Shown here piece after piece: positions 15,186-22,392 of a stretch of DNA of 56,902 bases. The stretch lies in contig JAGWBU010000008.1 of assembly GCA_021295735.1 (NCBI GenBank), forward strand, positions 1-56,902, in the 5' to 3' direction. The first letter of the stretch is position 1. Each line of letters starts with the position of its first letter. The stretch comes from Candidatus Poribacteria bacterium (GTDB lineage Bacteria > Poribacteria > WGA-4E > WGA-3G). The notes under the pieces are model-generated. The model was given only the letters and a program-made list of their open reading frames with translations, searched no databases and was not told where the DNA came from. Both the position numbers and the translations under genes were made by a program.

Positions 15186-18100
15186 TTATAATGTAACTGC
15201 AGATCTGCCAGTCGTAATATTGTCTGGTTCTTGAATATTGGTGATTTCAGTATAGGCACTCTTCCCCTCTCCATAATAGGATTCAAAAACATGTTGATAT
15301 ACTGCCTTCCATTTTTTCTCAAACATGTCTTGCGTATAGGTTTCTGGCAGTCCTTGATCAAGAATTGTTTGAACAGCCATTTCAGTTTGGGCACACAATT
15401 GTTGCTGTTTACGCCAATCTAAAACCAAATTCTCTTGTTTGAGAGTTTCAAGTAATCCCTTCACAGCAGTTTTCACTTCTTCTCGCTGCGGCACAGTCAA
15501 GCGGGGTTCAGCTTTAGTTAGAAGATCAAATACCGCTAATTCCTCCTCCGAGAGTTCTTCTGATTCAGCACGTTCTTCCTCTTGATTAAGTTCATTCAGA
15601 AAATCAAAAATTTCCTCAAGATGTTGGTCTTCGCTAATATGACCTTCGTTATACTCCGCAATCATCTGTTCAAATTTCTCTTGAAGATCCATGCGACTTT
15701 TGTTGAGTTGAATCATCTCTGATAGTTTTCTATTTATCGCTCCCTTGAGTTTTTCAGCTTGAGTGCGTTTGTGTTCAGTGTTGAATTGTTCAGCCAGTTG
15801 TTCGAAGTCAATTTGGCTTAAGTCAATTTGTTCTGAGCCATAGGCATTTTGACCAGCACTGATGATGTAACCTTCAGGGGCGATTGAGCGGTCCAGTAAT
15901 TCTTCTACTGCATTTTCGACTTCGGAGATGTCAACGGGTTCACGGAGATTCTTTATTTTCCGAGCGATAATGTTTAGCAATGAACATATCCCGATGAACT
16001 CATTCGCTGCAGTGTCAGGGAGAATTGCTTTGAATAATTTATAGATTTTGTTTGCTTGTTCGAGGTAGTCATTTTTGGTTTGATCGTTGACCAGAATAAG
16101 ATTTACTGCTTCGTCAATTAATTGGATTTGCTGCAGGCTATCAGTCACCTGGATTCTGGAAAAGTCAATTCCAAGGTTACTACAAAAATCAGAAATTTCT
16201 GTAATTGCTTCTCTGAGTTCCTCAATAAGTTCTGACTTATCCGCAATTGGATTACTTCCGTTCCCGTTAGATCCTGTAGCATAAATAGCAAGTGCTTTTT
16301 CAAGGTTACGAAAAACGCCTATGTAGTCAACGATTAACCCGTTGACTTTATCTTTAAACACACGATTAGCTCTTGCAATTGTCTGCATTAAGGTATGGTT
16401 GCGTTGCGGTTTGTCAAGATAAATTGTTGAACATGAAGGGACATCAAAACCTGTGGTCCACATTGCACAGAGGAAAACAATACGGAAAGGATCATCTGGG
16501 TTTTTGAATTTGGTGTCCAAATCCTCACTTTGCATGCGTTGTCGGTGTGGGCTGATGTCAACGCCTCTCCTTCTCAGATCGTCAATTTCGTTTTGTGATT
16601 GTGACACCACCACGGCCATATCGGTTTCTTCCATAAACTGAATTAACGCCTCAAGTGGTTCCTCTCTGTCTCTTGCAACACCACTGTTTAATTCTGATCT
16701 CAGAGTTTCAAGTTTATGTCTCCAGTACTTCTGTGCTTTACCGTACACCTTAACTGCTGTGGGTTTATCAATAGAGATGACCATCGCCTTCCCCCGATAG
16801 CCCCTGCCGATAAAATGTGAAACGATGTCTTCTGCAACTTTTTCTAAACGTTCATCCCGCGTGATGAGATGATATTCGCGTGCAAACTCACGTTCCAGTC
16901 TTGCTTCTTGTGCCTCATCCAATTCCGCCTGCTCAAGAATCTGTTCAAGGTCGGTATTTAAATCCTCATTTGTCAATTGCAATCTGGGAACGCGATTTTC
17001 ATAGTAGAGCGGGACGGTTGCTTTATCCTCTACGGATTGCTTAAAATTGTATACTGACACTTCGTCTCCAAACACTTCACGTGTCTTTTCTTCGCCTACC
17101 ATTAGAGGCGTACCTGTAAACGCAATATATGCAGCATTCGGGAGCGCGGTACGCATGTTTAACGCCAATGTGTCGTATTGACTACGGTGCGCTTCATCGG
17201 TAATCACAATAATGTCTGCACGATCAGAGAGGACTGGATGTGGTTCATTATCTGCTGTCTGAAATTTATGGATAAGCGTGAAAACATAACGGTGATCTTC
17301 ACTGAGCAGTTGACGGAGGTCTTTGATGTTTTCTGCATGCACCTCCTGCTGTGTTAAGACACCGCTGGCACTCGCGAAGGTTTTGTAAATTTGGTTGTCC
17401 AATTCTTTACGGTCTGTTACGACAACGAATGTCCAGTGTCCCCGCATTTTTCTGAGGACTTTCTGTGCAAAGAAGATCATTGAGATACTTTTACCACTTC
17501 CTTGTGTATGCCAGAATACACCAAGTTTTCCAAGATTGGATTTGTTTTCCTGCAATGCCTTAATTGCGTTGTTTACGCCCAAGTATTGATGATTTTTTGA
17601 GATCAGTTTAATTGTCCCGCCTTGGATCTCCATAAACAGCGTGAAATTTTCAACGATATCTAATAATCGTTTTGGTTCACAGACACCTCGTAGAAGTGTT
17701 TCCAGTGAGACTCTCTGCTGTTCATCTTCACTTTCAATCCGTTTCCATTCGGTGAAGTGTTCCCATTCGGCAGTAAAACTCCCGACGCGGCTCTTTGAAC
17801 CGTTGGATACAATAATTAAGGCGTTGTACCAAAAAAGGTGGGGGATGGTGTCTTTGTAGTCTCGGAGGTTGTCAATGTAGGCTGCGTATAGATTTTCGCC
17901 AATCCCCTTGAACTCCATTAAGAGTAAGGGGATCCCGTTGACGAATCCTATCAGGTCTGGACGTCTGGTATACATTTCGCCAGTGATCCAGAATTGTGAC
18001 GCTGCGAAGAAGTCGTTATTTTCTGGATTCTCCCAGTCAATGACTTTAATTACTGAAACGGTTTCTTCTTGTGTGTTCGGGTCGGGGTCAGTTATTTTAA

Positions 18101-18404
18101 CACCGTCTTTCAGGAGATTGTAGATTTCCCGATTCGCTTCAACAGGGGTCATTACTTTGCGAGATTGCGTTAATTCTTCAATAGCGGAATCAATAACATC
18201 TTCAGGTGCATCATGGTTGAGCCGTACTAACGCCGCGCGGAGCCGATCAGTTAGCACAACTTCAGATTTTGCTGCTCTGCCAGTCCGAATTTTGCTGTCG
18301 TTCTCAAATTCGTTACCACAGTCCTGCGTTTGCCATCCTATTTCTTTGAGCAGTTCAATTGCGGGTTGTTCTACGAGTTGGTTTTCACTGTAGGGGTTTC
18401 GCAT
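15186..18404 (-). CDS. hsdR: type I restriction enzyme, restriction/translocase subunit R
   Basis: The protein is 1072 residues from ATG 18404 (MRNPYSENQLVEQPAIELL). The N-terminal nuclease domain has the PD...ExK pattern (RPDLIGFVN then LLLMEFKG, about 150-170). The SF2 motor follows with Walker A HTQGSGKS (about 300), DEAHRSQYD (about 404), SAT-like FTGTPLM, and a helicase C domain with TGFDVPSC and QTIARANR. The C-terminal third is charged and helical, as needed to bind the MTase core. An open frame extends to 18668 but overlaps the PIN gene and covers a RelE remnant in another frame, so it is rejected. The family cleaves unmodified DNA after ATP-driven translocation. No frameshift is seen. 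Confidence 0.92.
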   Translation of the reverse strand: MRNPYSENQLVEQPAIELLKEIGWQTQDCGNEFENDSKIRTGRAAKSEVVLTDRLRAALVRLNHDAPEDVIDSAIEELTQSRKVMTPVEANREIYNLLKDGVKITDPDPNTQEETVSVIKVIDWENPENNDFFAASQFWITGEMYTRRPDLIGFVNGIPLLLMEFKGIGENLYAAYIDNLRDYKDTIPHLFWYNALIIVSNGSKSRVGSFTAEWEHFTEWKRIESEDEQQRVSLETLLRGVCEPKRLLDIVENFTLFMEIQGGTIKLISKNHQYLGVNNAIKALQENKSNLGKLGVFWHTQGSGKSISMIFFAQKVLRKMRGHWTFVVVTDRKELDNQIYKTFASASGVLTQQEVHAENIKDLRQLLSEDHRYVFTLIHKFQTADNEPHPVLSDRADIIVITDEAHRSQYDTLALNMRTALPNAAYIAFTGTPLMVGEEKTREVFGDEVSVYNFKQSVEDKATVPLYYENRVPRLQLTNEDLNTDLEQILEQAELDEAQEARLEREFAREYHLITRDERLEKVAEDIVSHFIGRGYRGKAMVISIDKPTAVKVYGKAQKYWRHKLETLRSELNSGVARDREEPLEALIQFMEETDMAVVVSQSQNEIDDLRRRGVDISPHRQRMQSEDLDTKFKNPDDPFRIVFLCAMWTTGFDVPSCSTIYLDKPQRNHTLMQTIARANRVFKDKVNGLIVDYIGVFRNLEKALAIYATGSNGNGSNPIADKSELIEELREAITEISDFCSNLGIDFSRIQVTDSLQQIQLIDEAVNLILVNDQTKNDYLEQANKIYKLFKAILPDTAANEFIGICSLLNIIARKIKNLREPVDISEVENAVEELLDRSIAPEGYIISAGQNAYGSEQIDLSQIDFEQLAEQFNTEHKRTQAEKLKGAINRKLSEMIQLNKSRMDLQEKFEQMIAEYNEGHISEDQHLEEIFDFLNELNQEEERAESEELSEEELAVFDLLTKAEPRLTVPQREEVKTAVKGLLETLKQENLVLDWRKQQQLCAQTEMAVQTILDQGLPETYTQDMFEKKWKAVYQHVFESYYGEGKSAYTEITNIQEPDNITTGRSAVTL

Positions 18405-18421
18405 GATGAATAGTCTTATAT

Positions 18422-18541
18422 CTAACGATAGGCATCTCGACGGTGTTTGATTCGGTAAATGTTGACACGCCGATGTTGGTCGTCTATTTGATATAGAATT
18501 CGGTATATCCCAACGCGTATTCGCCAATCGGTTATATTGAT
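18422..18541 (-). pseudogene. RelE/ParE toxin C-terminal remnant
   Basis: Directly after the stop of the PIN gene and in the same frame, 39 codons read a RelE-type C-terminus: TDWRIRVGIYRILYQIDD, then RRVNIYRIKHRRDAYR and TAG (18422-18424). The central RVGxYRxLY and the terminal HRRDxYR are hallmarks of this toxin fold. There is no start codon and the N-terminal half is missing, so it is a fragment. It ends 17 nt before hsdR. Confidence 0.7.
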
Positions 18542-18544
18542 ATG

Positions 18545-18952
18545 TTATCGTGAAAACTGAGCGTAGAAATCTGCAGCTGTTACGATCTGTATATTCTGAT
18601 AGTTTCCAAGTTTTAACAAATGCGAATCGCCAGTCACAATGTGGGTTGCCGAACCTACAACCGCGCATTCAATAACTTTGTCATCGTCCGGATCCGCATC
18701 AACAATCTTGAGGGTGTTGTTAATCGTAACCAGCCGCAGAAAACTGCTGAGGTATTCAATCCTTTTTCTTGTTTGGGTTGACGAGAAATTGAGCTTGGTA
18801 GAGAGCTTTTCTGCTAATTCATCTAAAATTTCTATGCAGGTTATGCCTTTAATGCTGCCATGTCGTGCTAATTCAAGACAATGAAAAGGAGTTCCTTTCC
18901 AACCAGTAGCGGAAAATAGAATATTTGTATCATAAACAACTACCGGCTGCAT
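18545..18952 (-). CDS. PIN-domain toxin (TIGR00305-like)
   Basis: The 135-residue protein has PIN acidic residues at VVVYDTNILFSA (Asp about 8), EILDELAEKL (Glu about 43), DPDDDKVIECA (about 89-99) and TGDSHLLKLG (about 111-120). This pattern matches the putative toxin-antitoxin toxin family TIGR00305. The start overlaps the upstream antitoxin gene by 13 nt. It is expected to be an RNase held inactive by the upstream protein. It is embedded in the type I R-M locus just before hsdR. Confidence 0.85.
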   Translation of the reverse strand: MQPVVVYDTNILFSATGWKGTPFHCLELARHGSIKGITCIEILDELAEKLSTKLNFSSTQTRKRIEYLSSFLRLVTINNTLKIVDADPDDDKVIECAVVGSATHIVTGDSHLLKLGNYQNIQIVTAADFYAQFSR

Positions 18953-19230
18953 TCGCGATCCTCATGGATGAGGTCATTAACAAAATTTTCACGATCCGCC
19001 TCGCTCATCTTATCCCAATTCAACTTGCGTGAGTCACACAACTTGCGAAGTTGTGCCTCAGCGTATTCCATAAGTTCTGCTTGATCGGTTTCGACCGCAG
19101 CGTCCATCTCTAAAGTATCTTCTAAGTCTTCAAGACGCTGCATGAGCAGTTGGAATTCTTTGATTGTCAGGAGCGCAGCGGTTTTCTCACCTTTGTCATC
19201 AACAAGATATTGCGGGTTGATTTTGAGCAT
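18940..19230 (-). CDS. putative Phd/RelB-type antitoxin
   Basis: The 96-residue protein starts MLKINPQYLVDDKGEKTAAL. A short DNA-binding-like N-terminus (LTIKEFQLLMQRLEDLEDTL, about 21-40) is followed by a charged C-terminus expected to wrap the toxin. The annotated frame could start at 19287, but that part runs through the promoter's -10 and -35. AGGAGG lies 6-12 nt before ATG 19230, which decides the start. It overlaps the PIN toxin by 13 nt, typical for an antitoxin-first pair. The family assignment is by pattern and gene order. Confidence 0.75.
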   Translation of the reverse strand: MLKINPQYLVDDKGEKTAALLTIKEFQLLMQRLEDLEDTLEMDAAVETDQAELMEYAEAQLRKLCDSRKLNWDKMSEADRENFVNDLIHEDRECSR

Positions 19231-19257
19231 TGGTGTCCTCCTCATTGCCTTGTTGAT

Positions 19258-19287
19258 ATTATACATTTTCACGGTTGTACTTGTCAA
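19258..19287 (-). promoter_or_regulatory. promoter cassette copy 2 (before antitoxin/PIN pair)
   Basis: Minus strand: TTGACA (19282-19287) and TATAAT (19258-19263), 18-bp spacer. About 50 bp around it is almost identical to copy 3 (20354-20383). Confidence 0.8.
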
Positions 19288-19439
19288 TTGCTTTTGGTTT
19301 TATACTGCCAAATTTCAGAGTTTTCAGAGTAAAACGCGAAATAGCAGGTAGCGAAAAATGCCTATCCGATTAGTCTGGGAGCGGGATTATCTGGTTTTGA
19401 GCAAAATTGCGACTCTGAAATTTTGGTGTTGTCAGCGTC

Positions 19440-19490
19440 TTGCGCAATGGCAGGTCGTTCGATGAGTTAGTCTTCACTGTAAGGATTCAT
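19440..19490 (-). pseudogene. hsdR 5'-end remnant with internal stop
   Basis: On the minus strand ATG at 19490 begins MNPYSED, stop, LIERPAIAQ. The intact hsdR begins MRNPYSENQLVEQPAI, so the two align with the glutamine codon CAA turned into TAA. The ATG overlaps the stop of the upstream PIN gene as ATGA, a coupling that an intact hsdR would once have used. Downstream of about 19440 homology is lost. Bases 19288-19439 show nothing else. Confidence 0.65.
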
Positions 19491-19978
19491 TTGAAAATTG
19501 GTTCAGTTGTTCGAAATTTTAGATTATCTTTTGTTTCAATCTCGGTTATAACTTGCCGAACATCAGTTTGGGTCAAGATGTTTAATTTCCAGAGTGTGCG
19601 TAAAATCTGAGCTAAGTTAATACAATCAATACGGTTTGCACCGCAATGGTGCATTACGCGCCGTTCGTTGCTAACCAAAATAGCTTTTAGGCGTTTACAA
19701 AGTGCCATAGATTCGCGTTCCCCTGCATCAAGTGTTTGTGGTAAGGAACGCATAAACTTTTGATCTGCACTCGTCGTGCGATGTGTGCGAATTTGACCTT
19801 GTGTATTTAGTTCTATAATTTCATGCGCGAAGTGAAACCCTTTTGAGCTCGCGATTTTGATTTCATTTTCGACAGCAGTAGCAATGTTAAGCTGGTCTTG
19901 ATGAAAAACCGCAAACAAGAGAGATAACCTCTGAATCTTGGCGAAAATTGAAAGAACATCAGTATCAACAAAGACCAA
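19487..19978 (-). CDS. PIN-domain toxin partner of UPF0175 (DUF3368-like)
   Basis: The 163-residue protein starts MVFVDTDVLSIFAKI and has PIN acidic residues Asp5, Glu about 38 (ATAVENEI), DAGERESMALC (about 88-98) and a last acidic residue in RRVMHHCGANRIDCINLAQIL. The last motif is weaker than in canonical PIN proteins. UPF0175 antitoxins commonly precede DUF3368/PIN toxins, and that gene lies 2 nt upstream. The stop codon overlaps the ATG of the hsdR remnant. Expected role: RNase toxin neutralised by the UPF0175 protein. Confidence 0.78.
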   Translation of the reverse strand: MVFVDTDVLSIFAKIQRLSLLFAVFHQDQLNIATAVENEIKIASSKGFHFAHEIIELNTQGQIRTHRTTSADQKFMRSLPQTLDAGERESMALCKRLKAILVSNERRVMHHCGANRIDCINLAQILRTLWKLNILTQTDVRQVITEIETKDNLKFRTTEPIFK

Positions 19979-19980
19979 AG

Positions 19981-20304
19981 TTATTGTTCCTCTGTGCTGA
20001 TGTTTGATTTGTGCAATTCCCTGATGACCGCAATTCCCGCTTCCAAATTTTCATCTGAATCAACTTCGGCAATTTTAGATATACCTTTCTCCTTTAAAAC
20101 TGCTTCCAACTCGAAACGGTGGATTCCCGCTAATTCAGCGGCTCTTCCGAGTGTCACTTTACCTTCTTGATATAGCAGGATTGCGGCATCAAGTTGTGAC
20201 TCAGCTTCAAGAGATTTCCGTAGTTGATCGCGTTCCACTTTAGGCAATTTTTGAATTAATGGCAGCAGTTTTTCAAGAGTTATCGGTTCAGAAATTTGGA
20301 TCAT
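19981..20304 (-). CDS. UPF0175 family antitoxin-like protein
   Basis: The 107-residue protein contains the UPF0175 helix-turn-helix core (AAILLYQEGKVTLGRAAELA, about 54-73, then GIHRFELEAVLKEKGI). UPF0175 proteins are small DNA-binding antitoxins beside PIN toxins. AAGGAG lies 9 nt before the ATG, and promoter cassette copy 3 lies 50-79 nt upstream. The PIN gene starts 2 nt after the stop. The N-terminal extension of about 45 residues is longer than in the shortest members. Confidence 0.85.
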   Translation of the reverse strand: MIQISEPITLEKLLPLIQKLPKVERDQLRKSLEAESQLDAAILLYQEGKVTLGRAAELAGIHRFELEAVLKEKGISKIAEVDSDENLEAGIAVIRELHKSNISTEEQ

Positions 20305-20353
20305 CCAATTGTACTCCTTTCAGATTATATCTCAATTTAATTGCCTTGTTGAT

Positions 20354-20383
20354 ATTATACATTTTCACGTTTGTACTTGTCAA
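20354..20383 (-). promoter_or_regulatory. promoter cassette copy 3 (before UPF0175/PIN pair)
   Basis: Minus strand: TTGACA (20378-20383) and TATAAT (20354-20359), 18-bp spacer. Flanks match copy 2 nearly base for base. Confidence 0.8.
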
Positions 20384-20402
20384 TTGCTTTCAGAGTGGCG
20401 AA

Positions 20403-20480
20403 CTAAATTATGCTGTCTCTGTCAATATCAAGGTCGGATACGTCTATTTCGCCAGAGATGCGTTTGGGGAGGAGAATTAA
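20403..20480 (-). pseudogene. hsdS 3'-end remnant
   Basis: The minus strand reads LILLPKRISGEIDVSDLDID then RDSII and TAG (20403-20405). The intact hsdS has LLLPKLISGEIDVSDLDIDT at the end of its second conserved region. The two stretches are nearly identical in DNA over about 65 bp (compare 20420-20475 with 20770-20830). Unlike the intact gene, this copy stops normally and carries no DUF433 extension. Confidence 0.75.
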
Positions 20481-20514
20481 GTGGTTGGTAGAGGTGTCAT
20501 ACGGATTCAGGTTT

Positions 20515-21966
20515 TCATCTGCTAATAGACGCACGTGTTACCTTTTGATATTCGTGACACGCCTCAATGTCTTCCTGTGTGATGCGGGGATAATTCTCAA
20601 TAATTTCTTCCTCTTTCCACCCCTGTTTTAGAAGGCCAAGTATAAACGTTACAGATAAACGTGTGCCTTTGATAACCGGTTTTCCATCAAGGATCTTTTT
20701 ATCGGAGTGCAAGCGTTCTGTTAACGCATACGGGATGTGCGTTCCGCCTTTATTTGGTTGGACATCATCAGTATCAATATCAAGGTCGGATACGTCTATT
20801 TCGCCAGAGATGAGTTTAGGGAGGAGGAGGTCGCGGGTTTGTCGGAGGTTGGCGTTTTTTATAGTTAGCGTAGCTAATTCCGATGAGATTGGTCCAACAG
20901 TTTTCTCAAACTTTGCAACAATTGCGCTTGTGGGTTTCAGGAGTTGAATACCTAAAAGATCTGCCTTCGTGATTGCATTGAAAATTGTTCCGCTGCCCAT
21001 TGTATCTTCCTCTTGAAATCTGTCTTTCAATTGGTGAAGTATAAAATGTTGATTATTACTTTTGCTTCGTATTGCAGAAAGCCCACGACCAATTACGATC
21101 CTTTTGTTTGCAATGTTGATTCGTCCAACAGGAGCACGAACACTAAATAATATATCATCTGTCTCGGCAATGCGCTTTTGAACAGTGCAATAGACTCTAT
21201 CTGTTGGAAATCGTGATCCAAAGTCTGTAACTCCTTGATGAAACGGTAATCCTTCGCCTGTCTCATTGTAAAACTCTGATTTTGGTGATAGACCCATTAA
21301 AATATTACACATCTCACCAAGCTGCTTAACCTCCCAACCCTGCGGTATCGGTCTCAACTCTGATTGGACCATCGGGACGTTCTCATGTCCCGGAAATCGG
21401 TAGTGGACGAACCATTCTCGGTAGAGGGTTTGTGCCATGTCTTCAAGGATTTTGATGCGGCGGGTGTTGTTTTCTATGAGGTCGTCGTAGGTGCTGAGGA
21501 TAGCGGCGATTTTACGCTGGGTTGGGAGGGGAAGAAATGGAATGGAAATATCTTCAACCGATGACAAAGCAGCACGTTGACGGCCTGAAGCACCGCTCAT
21601 GCTCTTCACAGCAGGGTCTCGAATTATTGGACTGAGAGCCAAATATAAAATATAAGTTGAGTCTGATATATTGGGTTTACCACGAAAAATGAAAAACTCA
21701 GTTGATCCAAAACAGGGTTGATTACCCGTGTGTTTGAATTGAACGATCTTTCCGTTTTCTAAACAAGGCGTAATGCGAGCAAACAGGATGTCACCAGATT
21801 GAAATCGAGAACCGCCTCCTTTGTAAACGCGTTCTTCTTGAGGAAAAACAAACGCGTTACCTGGATTGATGTCAGCCATTTCAATGTATGGATGCTCTTT
21901 TCCCTTTTCTAATTGGACACGTGGATTAACTTCAACAAAATCACCAAAACGAATTGTGTTATTCAT
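20515..21966 (-). CDS. hsdS: type I restriction enzyme specificity subunit fused to a DUF433 domain
   Basis: The 483-residue protein has two target-recognition domains (about 1-165 and 205-350), each followed by a conserved helix: LPLPTQRKIAAILSTYDDLI (about 146-165), and the C-terminal RDLLLPKLISGEIDVSDLD (about 380-398). Residues about 405-483 are not part of HsdS. They match the DUF433 antitoxin-like domain, with ILDGKPVIKGTRLSVTFILG, GWKEEEIIENYPRITQEDIE and a final helix. The fusion is in frame, without an internal ATG. HsdS sets the DNA target of the R-M complex. DUF433 proteins normally neutralise DUF5615/PIN-like toxins; none of that family lies next to it. Confidence 0.88.
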   Translation of the reverse strand: MNNTIRFGDFVEVNPRVQLEKGKEHPYIEMADINPGNAFVFPQEERVYKGGGSRFQSGDILFARITPCLENGKIVQFKHTGNQPCFGSTEFFIFRGKPNISDSTYILYLALSPIIRDPAVKSMSGASGRQRAALSSVEDISIPFLPLPTQRKIAAILSTYDDLIENNTRRIKILEDMAQTLYREWFVHYRFPGHENVPMVQSELRPIPQGWEVKQLGEMCNILMGLSPKSEFYNETGEGLPFHQGVTDFGSRFPTDRVYCTVQKRIAETDDILFSVRAPVGRINIANKRIVIGRGLSAIRSKSNNQHFILHQLKDRFQEEDTMGSGTIFNAITKADLLGIQLLKPTSAIVAKFEKTVGPISSELATLTIKNANLRQTRDLLLPKLISGEIDVSDLDIDTDDVQPNKGGTHIPYALTERLHSDKKILDGKPVIKGTRLSVTFILGLLKQGWKEEEIIENYPRITQEDIEACHEYQKVTRASISR

Positions 21967-22023
21967 ACTGTTATGTGTTTTCTATTCATTTTTAATCACA
22001 GATTTGGATTATGAGAGGATAGA

Positions 22024-22356
22024 TCACGAAGTCGCAACGACTCGTAGGTGTCCGCCTTCTTCGTTTGAAGGCTTAATATGAATTTCAACGTCTCGGTTTA
22101 GTCTTTTCAGAATCGTAAGCAGACGTTCTACAGTAAAATCTTCAAAATTCATCTTCTTCAGACGTTTCACATCATTCGGATCAAGTCCGAAGCGTGTCGA
22201 CGCTTTTGCTGGTGTCAGTTTCAGTTCTTTAAGAATGCAGTGGATTGCATAGGCGAGATTTACCCTTAACAACTCACGTTCCGCTTCTTCCTCAGAGAAA
22301 CCGATGTCTAAAAACACATTGCCTGAACTTTCTTCAATCTTAATTTCTTCACTCAT
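22024..22356 (-). CDS. HigA2-like XRE-family helix-turn-helix protein inside the R-M operon
   Basis: The 110-residue protein matches the HigA2-like family: NVFLDIGFSEEEAERELLR (about 13-31), a helix-turn-helix (LTPAKASTRFGLDPNDVKRL, about 47-66), then FEDFTVERLLTILKRLNRDV. These proteins are usually the antitoxin of a HigB-type toxin, which is missing here. It lies 36 nt after hsdM and 57 nt before hsdS. It may act as a controller of R-M expression, or be an orphan antitoxin. Confidence 0.8.
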   Translation of the reverse strand: MSEEIKIEESSGNVFLDIGFSEEEAERELLRVNLAYAIHCILKELKLTPAKASTRFGLDPNDVKRLKKMNFEDFTVERLLTILKRLNRDVEIHIKPSNEEGGHLRVVATS

Positions 22357-22392
22357 TTTCAGCCTTCATTTCCGTATTCTACCTCAATAATA

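Noticed and set aside
18405-18668. Open extension of hsdR upstream of ATG 18404
   Set aside because: It overlaps the PIN gene and the RelE remnant, has no conserved start, and HsdR proteins normally begin near the MRNPYSEN-type sequence.
19231-19287. Longer start for the Phd-like antitoxin
   Set aside because: It would translate the -10 to -35 promoter region; AGGAGG precedes the inner ATG.
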